Assembly: GCA_017474385.1 (NCBI GenBank)
Contig: JAFVHU010000046.1
Span: 1 to 64,000 of the forward strand
Length of the DNA stretch: 64,000 nt
Direction: 5' to 3'
Source of the DNA: Afipia sp.
GTDB lineage: Bacteria; Pseudomonadota; Alphaproteobacteria; Rhizobiales; Xanthobacteraceae
Part shown: in pieces, positions 25,597-35,092 of the stretch
How the letters are laid out: every line of letters starts with the position of its first letter
Position numbering within the stretch: the first letter of the stretch is position 1
Program-made: the position numbers and the translations under genes
The notes under the pieces: model-generated
Database searches by the model: none
The model's input: the letters and a program-made list of their open reading frames with translations, nothing else
What the model was told of the DNA's origin: nothing

Positions 25597-26871
25597 ATGA
25601 GCATCAGTCGTCGGCAGTTGATTTCAGGATCGGCATCGTTCGCGGGCGTCATGATGTTCGGTGCGCCCGCGGTACTCGGGCAGGCCAAGCCGCGTGTCGT
25701 GGTAATCGGCGGTGGCGCGGGCGGCGTCACCGCGGCGAAATACATCGCCAAGGACAGCGGCGGCGCGATTGCCGTCACGCTGATTGAGCCCAATGCGAAG
25801 TACCAGACCTGCTTCCACAGCAATCTCTATCTCGGCGGCGTGCGGGACTATCCTTCCATCACCCACGGCTACGGCGCGGTGAAGAAGCACGGCGTCACTG
25901 TCGTTGCAGACCGGGCGATGAAGATTGATCGCGACAAGAAAGAAGTCATTCTCGCCAACGGCAAGAAGCTGCCCTACGACCGCCTCGTGGTCTCGCCGGG
26001 CATCGACCTCAAATACGATTCCGTTCCGGGCTGGTCGCAGGCCGCGGAAGAAAAGATGCCGCACGCCTGGAAGCCGGGCGCGCAGACGCTGCTCTTGAAG
26101 AAACGCCTCGATGCGGTGCCCAACGGCGGCGTCATTGTGATGATCGCTCCGCCCAATCCCTACCGCTGCCCGCCGGGTCCCTACGAGCGCGTCTCGATGA
26201 TGGCTCATGCGCTGAAGAAGGCGCGCAAGGACCGCTCCAAGATCATCGTGATCGATCCGAAGGAAAGCTTCTCCAAGCAGGCGCTGTTTCAGGAGGGCTG
26301 GGAGAAGCACTACAAGGGCATGGTCGAATGGCTCGGCCCCAAGGTCCATGATGGATTGAAGTCGGTCGATCCCAAGACCAACACGGTGGTAACCGGGTTC
26401 GAGACCTACAAGAACGCGGCGCTGGTCAATGTCATTCCGGCGCAGATGGCCGGGGCGATCGCGCGGGATGCCGGCCTCGCCAACACCACCGGTTACTGCG
26501 CCATCGATCCCACCAATATGAAGTCGTCGGCCGATCCCAATATCTACATTCTCGGAGATGCTTGCATCGCCGGCGACATGCCGAAGTCCGCGTTCTCCGC
26601 CAACAGCCAGGCCAAGGTCGCCGCCATGATGATCCGGGGCGAACTGGTGTCGGCGCGCACATTCCCGGCGCGCTACACCAATACCTGCTGGAGCATGATC
26701 GACACTGACGATTGCGTGAAGATCGGCGGCGCCTACGAGCCCAAGGACGGCAAGATCACCGCATCGTCGACGTTCGTCTCGAAGACCGGCGAGGATGCCG
26801 AGTTGCGCAAACAAACGCAGGTGGAAAACATGGGCTGGTATGCCGGAATTACAGCCGATATGTTTTCCTGA
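25597..26871 (+). CDS. soxF: Sulfide dehydrogenase flavoprotein SoxF (FccB-type)
   Basis: 424 residues. Tat signal SRRQLISGSASFAG; FAD-binding VVVIGGGAGGVTAAKYI at about residues 34-50. The two redox Cys expected in flavocytochrome c sulfide dehydrogenases are visible in YRCPPGPYERVSM and YTNTCWSMID. The segment IYILGDACIAGDMPKSAFSA is the second FAD motif. It oxidises sulfide (or recovers stalled SoxY) and passes electrons to a cytochrome c, probably one of the adjacent ones. A GGAGAG site precedes the ATG. Confidence 0.93.
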   Translation: MSISRRQLISGSASFAGVMMFGAPAVLGQAKPRVVVIGGGAGGVTAAKYIAKDSGGAIAVTLIEPNAKYQTCFHSNLYLGGVRDYPSITHGYGAVKKHGVTVVADRAMKIDRDKKEVILANGKKLPYDRLVVSPGIDLKYDSVPGWSQAAEEKMPHAWKPGAQTLLLKKRLDAVPNGGVIVMIAPPNPYRCPPGPYERVSMMAHALKKARKDRSKIIVIDPKESFSKQALFQEGWEKHYKGMVEWLGPKVHDGLKSVDPKTNTVVTGFETYKNAALVNVIPAQMAGAIARDAGLANTTGYCAIDPTNMKSSADPNIYILGDACIAGDMPKSAFSANSQAKVAAMMIRGELVSARTFPARYTNTCWSMIDTDDCVKIGGAYEPKDGKITASSTFVSKTGEDAELRKQTQVENMGWYAGITADMFS

Positions 26872-26979
26872 TATGTTCATCATCGACGGAACCCGCCGCG
26901 TCGTGGCGGGTTCCGGTTACGTCTCCCGCCTCACGTTCCCCACCAGCCAGCTTCCTGCCCGCTCCAAAGGTCAAAACAG

Positions 26980-27372
26980 ATGATTGCTCGTTCGCTTGCC
27001 GCCGCCTTCGCTCTTGCCGCCGTCAGCTTCGCCGGCACCGCCAACGCACAGGACGTTGCCGCGGGTGAGAAGTCCTTCAACAAGTGCCGCGCCTGCCATC
27101 AGGTCGGCGAGATCGCCAAGAACAGCGTCGGTCCCGAGTTGAACGGATTGTTCGGCCGCAAGTCCGGAAGTGTTGCCGCCTACAATTATTCCGACGCCAA
27201 CAAGAATTCCGGCATCACCTGGGACGATGCGGTGTTCGCCGACTACATCAAGGACCCGAAGGCCAAGATTCCGGGCACCAAGATGGCGTTTGCCGGCATC
27301 AAGAAGGAAGATGAGATCAAGGATCTCACCGCTTACCTCAAGCAGTTCGGTGCCGACGGGAAGAAGAAGTAA
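26980..27372 (+). CDS. Exported cytochrome c (c2/c550 type)
   Basis: 130 residues. Cleavable signal peptide ending TANAQ, heme motif CRACH (Cys36-His40), class I features GPELNGLFGRKSGS and axial Met in PGTKMAFAGIKKEDE, then LTAYLKQFG. It is a likely soluble electron acceptor for SoxXA, SoxCD and SoxF, delivering electrons to the terminal oxidase. It ends the sox island about 110 bases after soxF. Confidence 0.92.
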   Translation: MIARSLAAAFALAAVSFAGTANAQDVAAGEKSFNKCRACHQVGEIAKNSVGPELNGLFGRKSGSVAAYNYSDANKNSGITWDDAVFADYIKDPKAKIPGTKMAFAGIKKEDEIKDLTAYLKQFGADGKKK

Positions 27373-27410
27373 GCGTCCCTTCAGGCGACTGGCCTTTCAA
27401 CACATTCAAT

Positions 27411-27498
27411 CGTCATCACCGGGCTTGACCCGGTGATCCACGTTTTGCCTGTAACAGAAGTGAAGACGTGGATGGCCGGGTCAAGCCCGGCCATGACG
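27411..27498. repeat. Intergenic palindrome of the CGTCAT-CCGGGC family
   Basis: The arm CGTCATCACCGGGCTTGACC has a matching arm ending GGCCGGGTCAAGCCCGGCCATGACG in inverted order, with an inner pair ATCCACGT / ACGTGGAT. Related to 44175-44260 and more distantly to the 91-bp repeats. It separates the convergent cytochrome and metE genes and may act as a bidirectional terminator. Confidence 0.75.
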
Positions 27499-27518
27499 AT
27501 CTGTGATAATGTTGTCTG

Positions 27519-29858
27519 CTACGCCCCGCGCGCCTGCCTTGCCGCCTCGACCATGTTGGTCAGCGCCGACCTGACCTCGGGCCAGCCACGCGTCTTGAGC
27601 CCGCAATCCGGATTGATCCAGATCTGCTCCGGCGACAGGTTGCGGCGCGCCTTGGCGATCAGCTCCATCATTTCCGGCACCTCCGGCACGCGCGGCGAGT
27701 GGATGTCGTAGACGCCGGGTCCGATTTCGTTCGGATACTTGTAGGTCACGAAGGCGTCGAGCAACTCCATCTTCGAGCGTGAGGTCTCGATCGAGATCAC
27801 GTCGGCGTCCATCGCGCCGATGGCATCGATGATGTCGTTGAACTCGGCGTAGCACATGTGGGTGTGGATCTGGGTTTCGTCCTTCACGCCGGCTTGCGAA
27901 ATCTTGAAGCACTCCACCGCCCAGTCGAGATAGGCTTTCCAGTCGCCCTTGCGCAGCGGCAGGCCCTCGCGCAACGCCGGCTCGTCGATCTGGATCACGC
28001 CGATGCCGGCCTTTTCGAGATCGGTCACCTCGTCGCGCAGCGCGAACGCGATCTGGCGGCAGACCTGATCGCGGCCGAGATCGTCGCGCACGAATGACCA
28101 TTGCAGCATGGTGACCGGGCCGGTGAGCATGCCCTTCATCGGCAGCGTGGTGAGCGACTGCGCGTAGGACGACCAGCCCACCGTCATGGGCTTCGGACGC
28201 GAGACGTCGCCGAAGATGATCGGCGGGCGGACGTAGCGCGAGCCGTAACTCTGCACCCAGCCGTGCTTGGTGAAGGCATAGCCCGACAGTTGCTCGCCGA
28301 AATACTGCACCATGTCGTTGCGCTCGAATTCGCCGTGCACCAGCACGTCGATGCCGATGTCCTCCTGCCAGCGCACGGCTTTCTCGGTTTCCGTGCGCAG
28401 AAACGCATCGTAGTCGGTATCGCTGAGCAGGCCCTTGGCGTGGGCGGCACGCGCCTTGCGCACCTGCTCGGTCTGCGGGAACGAGCCGATGGTTGTGGTG
28501 GGGAACGAGGGCAGGCCGAGCACCTTGCTCTGGAGCTTCTGCCGCGCGCTGAACGGGCTCGTGCGTTGCGACAGAGCGGGCGAGGTATCAGCCGCGCGGG
28601 ACGTCACCGCCGGATTGTGAATTTTCGGTGAGGAGACGCGCTTTTTCGCGGCATCATCGGAGGCCGCAAGCTCATTCTTGATGGCATCACGTCCCAACGA
28701 CAGCCCGCGGCTGAGCGCCGCCAGTTCGCCCATCTTCTGCACCGAGAAGGCAAGCCAGCTTTCCAGATCCGCATCGAGATCAGTTTCCTGGTTGAGATCA
28801 ATCGGCACGTGCAGCATCGAGCACGACGGCGCAATCTGGATCCGGTCCACGCCGCTGCGCGCGGCGATGGCCTTTCCGGCGAGATCGAGAACCTTTGTAA
28901 GGTCGGCGCGCCAGATGTTGCGGCCGTCGATCACACCGAGCGACAGCACGAGATCGGCTGGCACCTTCTTCAGCACCGTTTCGATCTGGCCTTTGCCGCG
29001 CACCAGATCGAGATGCACGCCGGCGACAGGCTGGCTCAAGGCCAGGCCCTCGTTATCGCCCAGCGCGCCGAAATAGCTTGCGAGCATGATCTTGATCTTC
29101 GGAGCCTTCTGCGCGAACTCGGCAAAGGTCTTGATAATCGCGGTCTTTTCCTCCGCGTCGAGATCAAGCACCAGACACGGCTCGTCGATCTGCACCCAGT
29201 CCGCGCCTTCGGCGGCGAGCTTGTTGAGCACCTCGATGTAGACCGGCAGCAGCTTCGGCAACAGCGACAGCCGGTTCTCGCCCTTGCCGAGCTTGAGGAA
29301 GGTGACGGGGCCGACCAGCACCGGCCGGGTCTGGATGCCGAGCGCTTTTGCCTCGCGGTATTCGTCGATCGCCTTGGTGGAGGCGAGGGCGAAGGTCTGA
29401 TCCCTGGCGAATTCCGGCACCATGTAGTGATAGTTGGTGTCGAACCACTTGGTCATTTCCTGCGCGGGCACGCCATGGCCATGGCTATGGCCATGGGTGC
29501 AGCCGTCGTCGTGGCCCACATCTTTCTGGCTGCCGCGCGCCATCGCGAAATAGGTCTCGAACGACACCGGCCCGCCGGTCCAGCCGTAGATTTTCGGAAT
29601 CGCGCCGACCATGGCGCTGGTGTCGAGCACCTGGTCGTAGAGCGAGAAATCGTTCGACGGGATCACGGTGACGCCGAGATCGCGCTGACGCGTCCAGTTG
29701 TCGGCGCGGATTTTCGCAGCGGCCTCGCGCAGCGCGGCCTCATCGATCTTGCCGGACCAGAATTTCTCAAGCGCGATTTTCAGTTCGCGGCGTGGGCCGA
29801 TACGCGGCACGCCGAGCGTGGCGACAGGAATGGAAGCAGTGGAAACAGAACCCGACAT
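27519..29858 (-). CDS. metE: Cobalamin-independent methionine synthase MetE
   Basis: 779 residues. It transfers a methyl group from methyltetrahydropteroyltriglutamate to homocysteine without B12. Typical segments are [19 protein letters not shown] at the N-terminus, [24 protein letters not shown], and the zinc/homocysteine site with [12 protein letters not shown] and [11 protein letters not shown]. An unusual His-rich stretch, [13 protein letters not shown], is inserted in the N-terminal half. The ATG at 29858 is preferred over earlier frames that run into the riboswitch leader. A cobalamin riboswitch upstream implies repression when B12 is available. Confidence 0.96.
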   Translation of the reverse strand: MSGSVSTASIPVATLGVPRIGPRRELKIALEKFWSGKIDEAALREAAAKIRADNWTRQRDLGVTVIPSNDFSLYDQVLDTSAMVGAIPKIYGWTGGPVSFETYFAMARGSQKDVGHDDGCTHGHSHGHGVPAQEMTKWFDTNYHYMVPEFARDQTFALASTKAIDEYREAKALGIQTRPVLVGPVTFLKLGKGENRLSLLPKLLPVYIEVLNKLAAEGADWVQIDEPCLVLDLDAEEKTAIIKTFAEFAQKAPKIKIMLASYFGALGDNEGLALSQPVAGVHLDLVRGKGQIETVLKKVPADLVLSLGVIDGRNIWRADLTKVLDLAGKAIAARSGVDRIQIAPSCSMLHVPIDLNQETDLDADLESWLAFSVQKMGELAALSRGLSLGRDAIKNELAASDDAAKKRVSSPKIHNPAVTSRAADTSPALSQRTSPFSARQKLQSKVLGLPSFPTTTIGSFPQTEQVRKARAAHAKGLLSDTDYDAFLRTETEKAVRWQEDIGIDVLVHGEFERNDMVQYFGEQLSGYAFTKHGWVQSYGSRYVRPPIIFGDVSRPKPMTVGWSSYAQSLTTLPMKGMLTGPVTMLQWSFVRDDLGRDQVCRQIAFALRDEVTDLEKAGIGVIQIDEPALREGLPLRKGDWKAYLDWAVECFKISQAGVKDETQIHTHMCYAEFNDIIDAIGAMDADVISIETSRSKMELLDAFVTYKYPNEIGPGVYDIHSPRVPEVPEMMELIAKARRNLSPEQIWINPDCGLKTRGWPEVRSALTNMVEAARQARGA

Positions 29859-29969
29859 TGCAAAACCCCGTGATGTTGGGGCAGGGCCGGACATGCGCGA
29901 ACAACAGAGACGGCCGGGCCGTTCTCTCGCAAGCGACACACCGGGGCATCCCGCCCGTGGACGTTATGT

Positions 29970-30163
29970 GATCGCGGCAGGTCTCCTGGCTCACGGGTCG
30001 ATGCCAGTGTCCGGCCTTCCCGAGGCTTTCGCCTCAGTGGCATCGATGGACGAGGCTCACCGTTTACAGTTGCGGGGGCAGCTCCGGAATTGCGCGATCC
30101 AACTGGACCCCGCGCACCGCATTCCCTCTTGGCTCCGGACCACCGATCCGCAGAACCGCGATG
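29970..30163 (-). promoter_or_regulatory. Cobalamin riboswitch upstream of metE
   Basis: Read on the minus strand: a P1 stem (TCGCGG with CCGCGA), the conserved core GCTGCCCCCGCAACTGTAA, GCCACTG, GGGAAGG, and the B12 box GAGCCAGGAGACCTGCCG at 29975-29992. These are the hallmark conserved elements of the cobalamin riboswitch. The metE start lies about 115 bases downstream. A CCCC...GGGG hairpin just before the metE ATG, with the GGGG near the ribosome-binding position, suggests control of translation start. Confidence 0.95.
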
Positions 30164-30450
30164 GTCAAGTTATGGGAAGCGGCTTGAGCCGGGTCAAAGG
30201 GAAAGCTTCCCACTGCGATGACGAGGAGCGACGGGGCGAGGTGCGTGGGCAGAAATGTGATGGCGTCGCCGCCGCTGATTCTTGTCCGTGCGTCTCGGCG
30301 GAGGCGTCACGAAACGCCTTGGCCTCTGAAACAGAATCGACGCACTCTGCTCGCGTGCTGAGAAACGCCGATTTCTCGGAGCTTCGGGGATAACGGGGAC
30401 GCTTGTTAATCTCTTGTTGACTCTTTCGGCCTTATATCACCACATGTAGA

Positions 30451-30645
30451 TGTCACGGTCCGCTGGATGTCAAAATCTAGTGGCTAAGAGGGAAGCCGGT
30501 GAACTGCGCTCTGATGCAGCAATTCCGGCGCTGCCCCCGCAACTGTAAGCAGTGAGTTGATTCCGAACGAAGTCACTGATGCCTGATCCGCATCGGGAAG
30601 ACCGGACTCAGCGACGACCTGCGAGCCAGGAGACCTGCCGCGACA
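30451..30645 (+). promoter_or_regulatory. Cobalamin riboswitch upstream of nrdA
   Basis: Plus-strand elements: P1 stem TGTCACGG with CCGCGACA, GGGAAGCCGGTGAA, CGCTGCCCCCGCAACTGTAA, GTCACTG, CGGGAAG and the B12 box GAGCCAGGAGACCTGCCG at 30623-30640. Downstream, a CCCCC tract and a GGGG near the nrdA start could form a helix that hides the ribosome-binding site. The 16-base block at 30652-30667 is identical to one at 29950-29965 in the metE leader. It implies B12-dependent repression of the nrdAB ribonucleotide reductase. Confidence 0.95.
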
Positions 30646-30765
30646 CCAAAGAACGTCCACGGGCGGGGTGTCCGGCGGTCGCGTGCTTCGGTGCGTCCGC
30701 GCGCCGCGACAACGCGCCTTTCGGCCCAAGCCCCCAAAAAATTGCAACACGCACGGGGTCTGCCG

Positions 30766-33684
30766 ATGTCACTCTCTCTTGAACGCGAAGCCGCCAAATC
30801 CGCTCCTCTCATTCAGTTGCGTTCCGAGTCACTGGCCGTCCCTGCCGCCACACCGCCGTTGCAGGTCATTCGCCGCAACGGCACGGTCTCGCCGTTCGAC
30901 GCGAGCAAGATCTCGATCGCGATGACCAAGGCGTTCCTCGCGGTCGAAGGGCACACCGCAGCGGCGTCGCGCCGTATTCACGAGGTGATCGAGCAACTGA
31001 CCAACGAAGTGGTGAACGCGCTGACCCGCCGGATCGGCGAGGGACGCACCTTCCATATCGAGGATGTGCAGGATCAGGTCGAACTGGCGCTGATGCGCAG
31101 CGAACACCACAAGGTCGCCCGCGCCTATGTGCTCTACCGCGATGAACGTCAGCGCCAGCGTGCCGAAGAGGCGGCCGCCAAACCGGTCAAGACTTCGTCC
31201 GAGCCGCAGCTGCATGTGACATTGGGCAACGGCACGCGCGTGCCGCTCGACGTCGATCGCCTGACGCTGATCATTCAGGAAGCTTGCGCAAATCTCGACG
31301 GTGTCGATGCCGCGCCGGTTCTGGCCGAGACCCGCCGCAATCTCTATGACGGCATCAGCCAGGACGAACTGGCGCTCGCGGGCATCATGGCAGCGCGCAC
31401 GCTCGTGGAGCAGGAGCCAAACTACGCTTATGTCAGCGCGCGCCTGCTGCTCGACAAGCTGCGCACCGAAGTGCTCTCGTTTGTCCACGGCACGCCGATC
31501 AACGCCACACAGGCGGATATGACGGTACGCTACGTCGAGTATTTCCCGGTCTATGTCAAAAAGGGCATCGAAGCCGAACTGCTCGATCCTGAACTGGCGC
31601 GTTATGACCTGAAGCGGATTGCAGCGGCGCTGAAGCCGGAGCGCGATCTCTCGTTCCAGTTTCTCGGTTTGCAGACGCTGTACGATCGCTATTTCCTGCA
31701 CGAGAACGGCAACCGGATCGAGCTGCCGCAGGCGTTCTTCATGCGCGTCGCCATGGGTCTTGCGATCCGTGAGATCGACCGCGAAGCGCGGGCCATCGAG
31801 TTCTACAACCTGCTGTCGTCGTTCGACTTCATGGCGTCGACGCCGACGCTGTTCAACTCCGGCACGCTGCGTCCTCAATTGTCGTCCTGCTTCCTGACCA
31901 CGGTGGCCGACGATCTCGACGGCATCTTCAAGTCGGTGAAGGACAATGCGCTGCTGGCGAAATATTCCGGCGGTCTCGGCAACGACTGGACCCGCGTGCG
32001 CGGCCTCGGCGCCCACATCAAGGGCACCAACGGCGAAAGCCAGGGCGTGGTGCCGTTCCTGAAAGTCGCCAACGACACCGCGATTGCGGTCAATCAGGGC
32101 GGCAAGCGCAAGGGCGCGGTCTGCGCCTATCTCGAGACCTGGCATGTCGACATCGAGGAATTCCTCGATCTTCGCAAGAACACCGGCGACGACCGCCGCC
32201 GCACCCACGACATGAACACCGCGAACTGGGTGCCGGATCTGTTCATGCAGCGCGTCGAAGCGGACGGCGAATGGACGCTGTTCTCGCCCGACGAGACGCC
32301 GGACCTGCACGATCTTTACGGCAAGGCGTTCGCTGCGCGTTACGCGTTCTATGAGGACAAGGCCGCACGCGGCGAGATGCGTGTGTTCAAGAAGCTGCGC
32401 GCCACAGACCTGTGGCGCCGCATGCTGACCATGCTGTTCGAGACCGGACATCCGTGGATCACCTTCAAGGACCCCTGCAACCTGCGCTCGCCGCAGCAGC
32501 ATGTCGGTGTCATCCACTCATCGAATCTCTGCACCGAGATCACGCTGAACACGTCGGACGACGAGGTTGCGGTGTGCAATCTCGGCTCAGTGAACCTGCT
32601 CAACCATGTGGGCGAGGGCGGCATCGATCATGCACGGCTGAAGCGGACGATTTCGACCGCGATGCGGATGCTCGACAATGTCATCGACATCAATTTCTAC
32701 ACCATTCCGGAAGCACGCCGCTCGAACCTGCAACATCGTCCGGTCGGTCTTGGCCTGATGGGCTTCCAGGACGCGCTGCATGCGCTGCGGATTCCGATGG
32801 CGTCGGACGCCGCTGTCGCTTTCGCCGACACCAGCATGGAAGCGATTTCGTTCCACGCCATTACGGCGTCGGTCGATCTTGCCGCCGAGCGCGGACAGTA
32901 TCCGTCGTTCAAGGGGTCGCTGTGGAGCCGGGGCATCCTGCCGATCGACTCCATCGAGCTTCTGGCCGATGCACGCGGCGGTCTTGACGTCGATTGGTCG
33001 GCAACGCTGGACTGGACGGCGCTGCGCGCGCGGGTGCAGTCGGTCGGCATGCGCAACTCAAACGTGATGGCGATTGCGCCGACCGCGACCATCTCCAACA
33101 TCTGCGGCGTGGCGCAGTCGATCGAGCCCGCCTACCAGAACCTTTATGTCAAATCGAACATGTCCGGCGACTTCACCGAAGTGAACGAATTTCTCGTTCG
33201 CGACCTGAAGGCGCGCGGCCTGTGGGACGAGGTGATGGTCTCCGACCTGAAATACTTCGACGGCAGCGTCGGCTCGATCGATCGCATCCCTGACGATCTG
33301 AAGCTGCTCTACGCCACGGCGTTCGAGATCGACAGCACGTGGCTGATCGAAGCGGCGGCGCGGCGGCAGAAGTGGATCGATCAGGCGCAGTCGCTCAATC
33401 TCTACATCGCCAATCCGTCGGGCAAGAAGCTCGATCAACTGTATCGGCTGGCGTGGGCGCGCGGCCTGAAGACCACCTATTACCTGCGCTCGCGCAGCGC
33501 CACCCATGTGGAGAAATCGACGCTGAAGGGCACCGACGGAAAGCTCAATGCGGTGTCGTCATCGTCGCTGGCTTCGATGCCGGTGAACAAGCCGATCGTC
33601 GTGCCGCAGGCCTCGACCGCGCCGGATCTGTCCGATGCGGTGGCGTGCTCGATCGACAATCCCGATTGTGAGGCGTGCCAGTAG
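30766..33684 (+). CDS. nrdA: Ribonucleoside-diphosphate reductase alpha subunit NrdA (class I)
   Basis: 972 residues. Two ATP-cone domains are visible at the N-terminus (beginning near VIRRNGTVSPFDASKISIAM and near VTLGNGTRVPLDVDRLTLI). The catalytic centre includes Cys375 (QLSSCFL) and Cys604 (VAVCNLGS) as the redox pair and NLCTE with Asn587, Cys589 and Glu591. The C-terminal CEAC pair (968/971) is the thioredoxin-accessible Cys pair. ATG 30766 has a GGGG site and follows the riboswitch; longer frames would begin inside the leader. It reduces ribonucleotides together with the nrdB product. Confidence 0.95.
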   Translation: MSLSLEREAAKSAPLIQLRSESLAVPAATPPLQVIRRNGTVSPFDASKISIAMTKAFLAVEGHTAAASRRIHEVIEQLTNEVVNALTRRIGEGRTFHIEDVQDQVELALMRSEHHKVARAYVLYRDERQRQRAEEAAAKPVKTSSEPQLHVTLGNGTRVPLDVDRLTLIIQEACANLDGVDAAPVLAETRRNLYDGISQDELALAGIMAARTLVEQEPNYAYVSARLLLDKLRTEVLSFVHGTPINATQADMTVRYVEYFPVYVKKGIEAELLDPELARYDLKRIAAALKPERDLSFQFLGLQTLYDRYFLHENGNRIELPQAFFMRVAMGLAIREIDREARAIEFYNLLSSFDFMASTPTLFNSGTLRPQLSSCFLTTVADDLDGIFKSVKDNALLAKYSGGLGNDWTRVRGLGAHIKGTNGESQGVVPFLKVANDTAIAVNQGGKRKGAVCAYLETWHVDIEEFLDLRKNTGDDRRRTHDMNTANWVPDLFMQRVEADGEWTLFSPDETPDLHDLYGKAFAARYAFYEDKAARGEMRVFKKLRATDLWRRMLTMLFETGHPWITFKDPCNLRSPQQHVGVIHSSNLCTEITLNTSDDEVAVCNLGSVNLLNHVGEGGIDHARLKRTISTAMRMLDNVIDINFYTIPEARRSNLQHRPVGLGLMGFQDALHALRIPMASDAAVAFADTSMEAISFHAITASVDLAAERGQYPSFKGSLWSRGILPIDSIELLADARGGLDVDWSATLDWTALRARVQSVGMRNSNVMAIAPTATISNICGVAQSIEPAYQNLYVKSNMSGDFTEVNEFLVRDLKARGLWDEVMVSDLKYFDGSVGSIDRIPDDLKLLYATAFEIDSTWLIEAAARRQKWIDQAQSLNLYIANPSGKKLDQLYRLAWARGLKTTYYLRSRSATHVEKSTLKGTDGKLNAVSSSSLASMPVNKPIVVPQASTAPDLSDAVACSIDNPDCEACQ

Positions 33685-33690
33685 TACCGT

Positions 33691-33820
33691 GTCGTCCCCG
33701 CGAAAGCGGGGACCCACACTTCTAATGTGGGTCTGAGTTCAACGAGCCCGCGCCGCCAACACACTTAACTTCAAGTCGATGTTTGCAAAGCACTGGGTCC
33801 CCGCTTTCGCGGGGACGACA
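33691..33820. repeat. Paired REP-like palindromes (REPIN-type), copy 2, between nrdA and nrdB
   Basis: The 26-base unit at 33691-33716 and its inverted copy at 33795-33820 match the pair at 16.6-16.8 kb. The spacer between them is unrelated to the spacer in copy 1. It lies inside the nrdA-nrdB gap, so the two genes are transcribed either through a hairpin or separately. Confidence 0.85.
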
Positions 33821-33844
33821 TCGAGATAATACTAGGAACACCCC

Positions 33845-34993
33845 ATGCTCGACTGGTCCGAAACCTCACCGAACAAAGCCATCAATTCGCTTCCGCCCAT
33901 CCTCACCGGCCAATCTGCCGTAATCGATCAGACCGGCCTTGATCCAACAGGGCTCGGAACCATCGACCGCAAGGGCGGCCGCGTGTCGGTCGACGACAAG
34001 GCGATGATCAACTGCCGCGCCGACGTCAATCAGTTGCTGCCGTTGAAATACAAGTGGGCATGGGAGAAGTATCTCGCCGGCTGCAACAACCACTGGATGC
34101 CGACCGAAGTCTCGATGCAGGCCGACATCGCGCTGTGGAAATCACGCGATGGCCTGACCGACGACGAGCGCCGCGCCATCAAGCGCAATCTGGGTTTCTT
34201 TGCAGCTTCGGAAAGCCTCGTCGCCAACAACATCGTGCTGGCGATCTATCGCCATCTGACCAACCCGGAATGCCGCCAGTACCTGCTGCGGCAGGCATTC
34301 GAGGAGGCGGTGCACACCCACACCTTCCAGTACATCGTCGAAAGCCTCGGCCTTGATGAGGGCGAACTGTTCAACATGTACCGTGAGGTGCCATCGATTA
34401 CCGACAAGGCGGCGTGGGCGCTGAAGCACACGCAGAATCTCGACAACCCGGATTTCAAGACCGGCACTCCGGAGTCGGATCAGGCGTTCCTGCGTGATCT
34501 GGTCGCGTTCTACGTGATCTTCGAGGGGATGTGGTTCTACACCGGCTTCGCGCAGATCCTGTCGCTCGGCCGCCGCAACAAGATGGTCGGCATCGCCGAG
34601 CAGTACCAGTACATCCTGCGCGATGAGTCCATTCACCTGAATTTCGGCATCGACGTCATCAACCAGATCAAGATGGAAAATCCGCATCTGTGGACGCCAA
34701 AGTTCCAGGACGAGGTGCGCGGCATGATCCGCGAGGCGGCCGAACTGGAAGCGGCCTACAGCCGGGACACCATGCCGCGCGGATTCCTCGGCCTCAACGC
34801 GGCGCTGTGCGAGCAGTACATGCACTTCATCGCCAACCGCCGCTGCGCCCAGCTTGGACTGACCCGCGTGTTCGACGAGACCGACAATCCGTTCCCGTGG
34901 ATGTCGGAGGCGATGGACCTGAAGAAGGAGAAGAATTTCTTCGAGACCCGCGTGATCGAGTACCAGAACGGCGGCGCGCTGAGTTGGGAATGA
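33845..34993 (+). CDS. nrdB: Ribonucleoside-diphosphate reductase beta subunit NrdB, class Ic type
   Basis: 382 residues. The diiron-carboxylate fold is clear: [43 protein letters not shown], and the C-terminal [14 protein letters not shown]. At the radical position Tyr is replaced by Phe161 (three residues after the His157 ligand plus one), and the first metal ligand is Glu88 instead of Asp. Both are diagnostic of class Ic enzymes (Chlamydia trachomatis type), which use a Mn/Fe cofactor instead of a tyrosyl radical. The overall sequence also resembles the chlamydial protein. It belongs with nrdA under the same riboswitch. Confidence 0.94.
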   Translation: MLDWSETSPNKAINSLPPILTGQSAVIDQTGLDPTGLGTIDRKGGRVSVDDKAMINCRADVNQLLPLKYKWAWEKYLAGCNNHWMPTEVSMQADIALWKSRDGLTDDERRAIKRNLGFFAASESLVANNIVLAIYRHLTNPECRQYLLRQAFEEAVHTHTFQYIVESLGLDEGELFNMYREVPSITDKAAWALKHTQNLDNPDFKTGTPESDQAFLRDLVAFYVIFEGMWFYTGFAQILSLGRRNKMVGIAEQYQYILRDESIHLNFGIDVINQIKMENPHLWTPKFQDEVRGMIREAAELEAAYSRDTMPRGFLGLNAALCEQYMHFIANRRCAQLGLTRVFDETDNPFPWMSEAMDLKKEKNFFETRVIEYQNGGALSWE

Positions 34994-35066
34994 ATTGTTA
35001 ATCTTTGCCGCCGCGCGGTGCCGAAAGCGCGTGCAACCCTCGCAACTGCGCACAATCTTTGCAGGA

Positions 35067-35092
35067 AACGCCCGTTAAGCGGGCGTTTTTTG
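35067..35092 (+). terminator. Rho-independent terminator after nrdB
   Basis: AACGCCCG and CGGGCGTT form an 8-bp stem with a 5-base loop, followed by a run of six T residues. It lies about 75 bases after the nrdB stop. Confidence 0.88.

Noticed and set aside
30829-32517. Long minus-strand open frame (562 codons) inside nrdA
   Set aside because: The nrdA frame has clear catalytic motifs throughout. The antisense frame shows no family signature and no ribosome-binding site.
33845-34993. NrdB considered as an R2-like ligand-binding oxidase, which also has a Mn/Fe site
   Set aside because: It lies beside nrdA, shares the riboswitch-controlled unit, and keeps the NrdB C-terminus that contacts NrdA.
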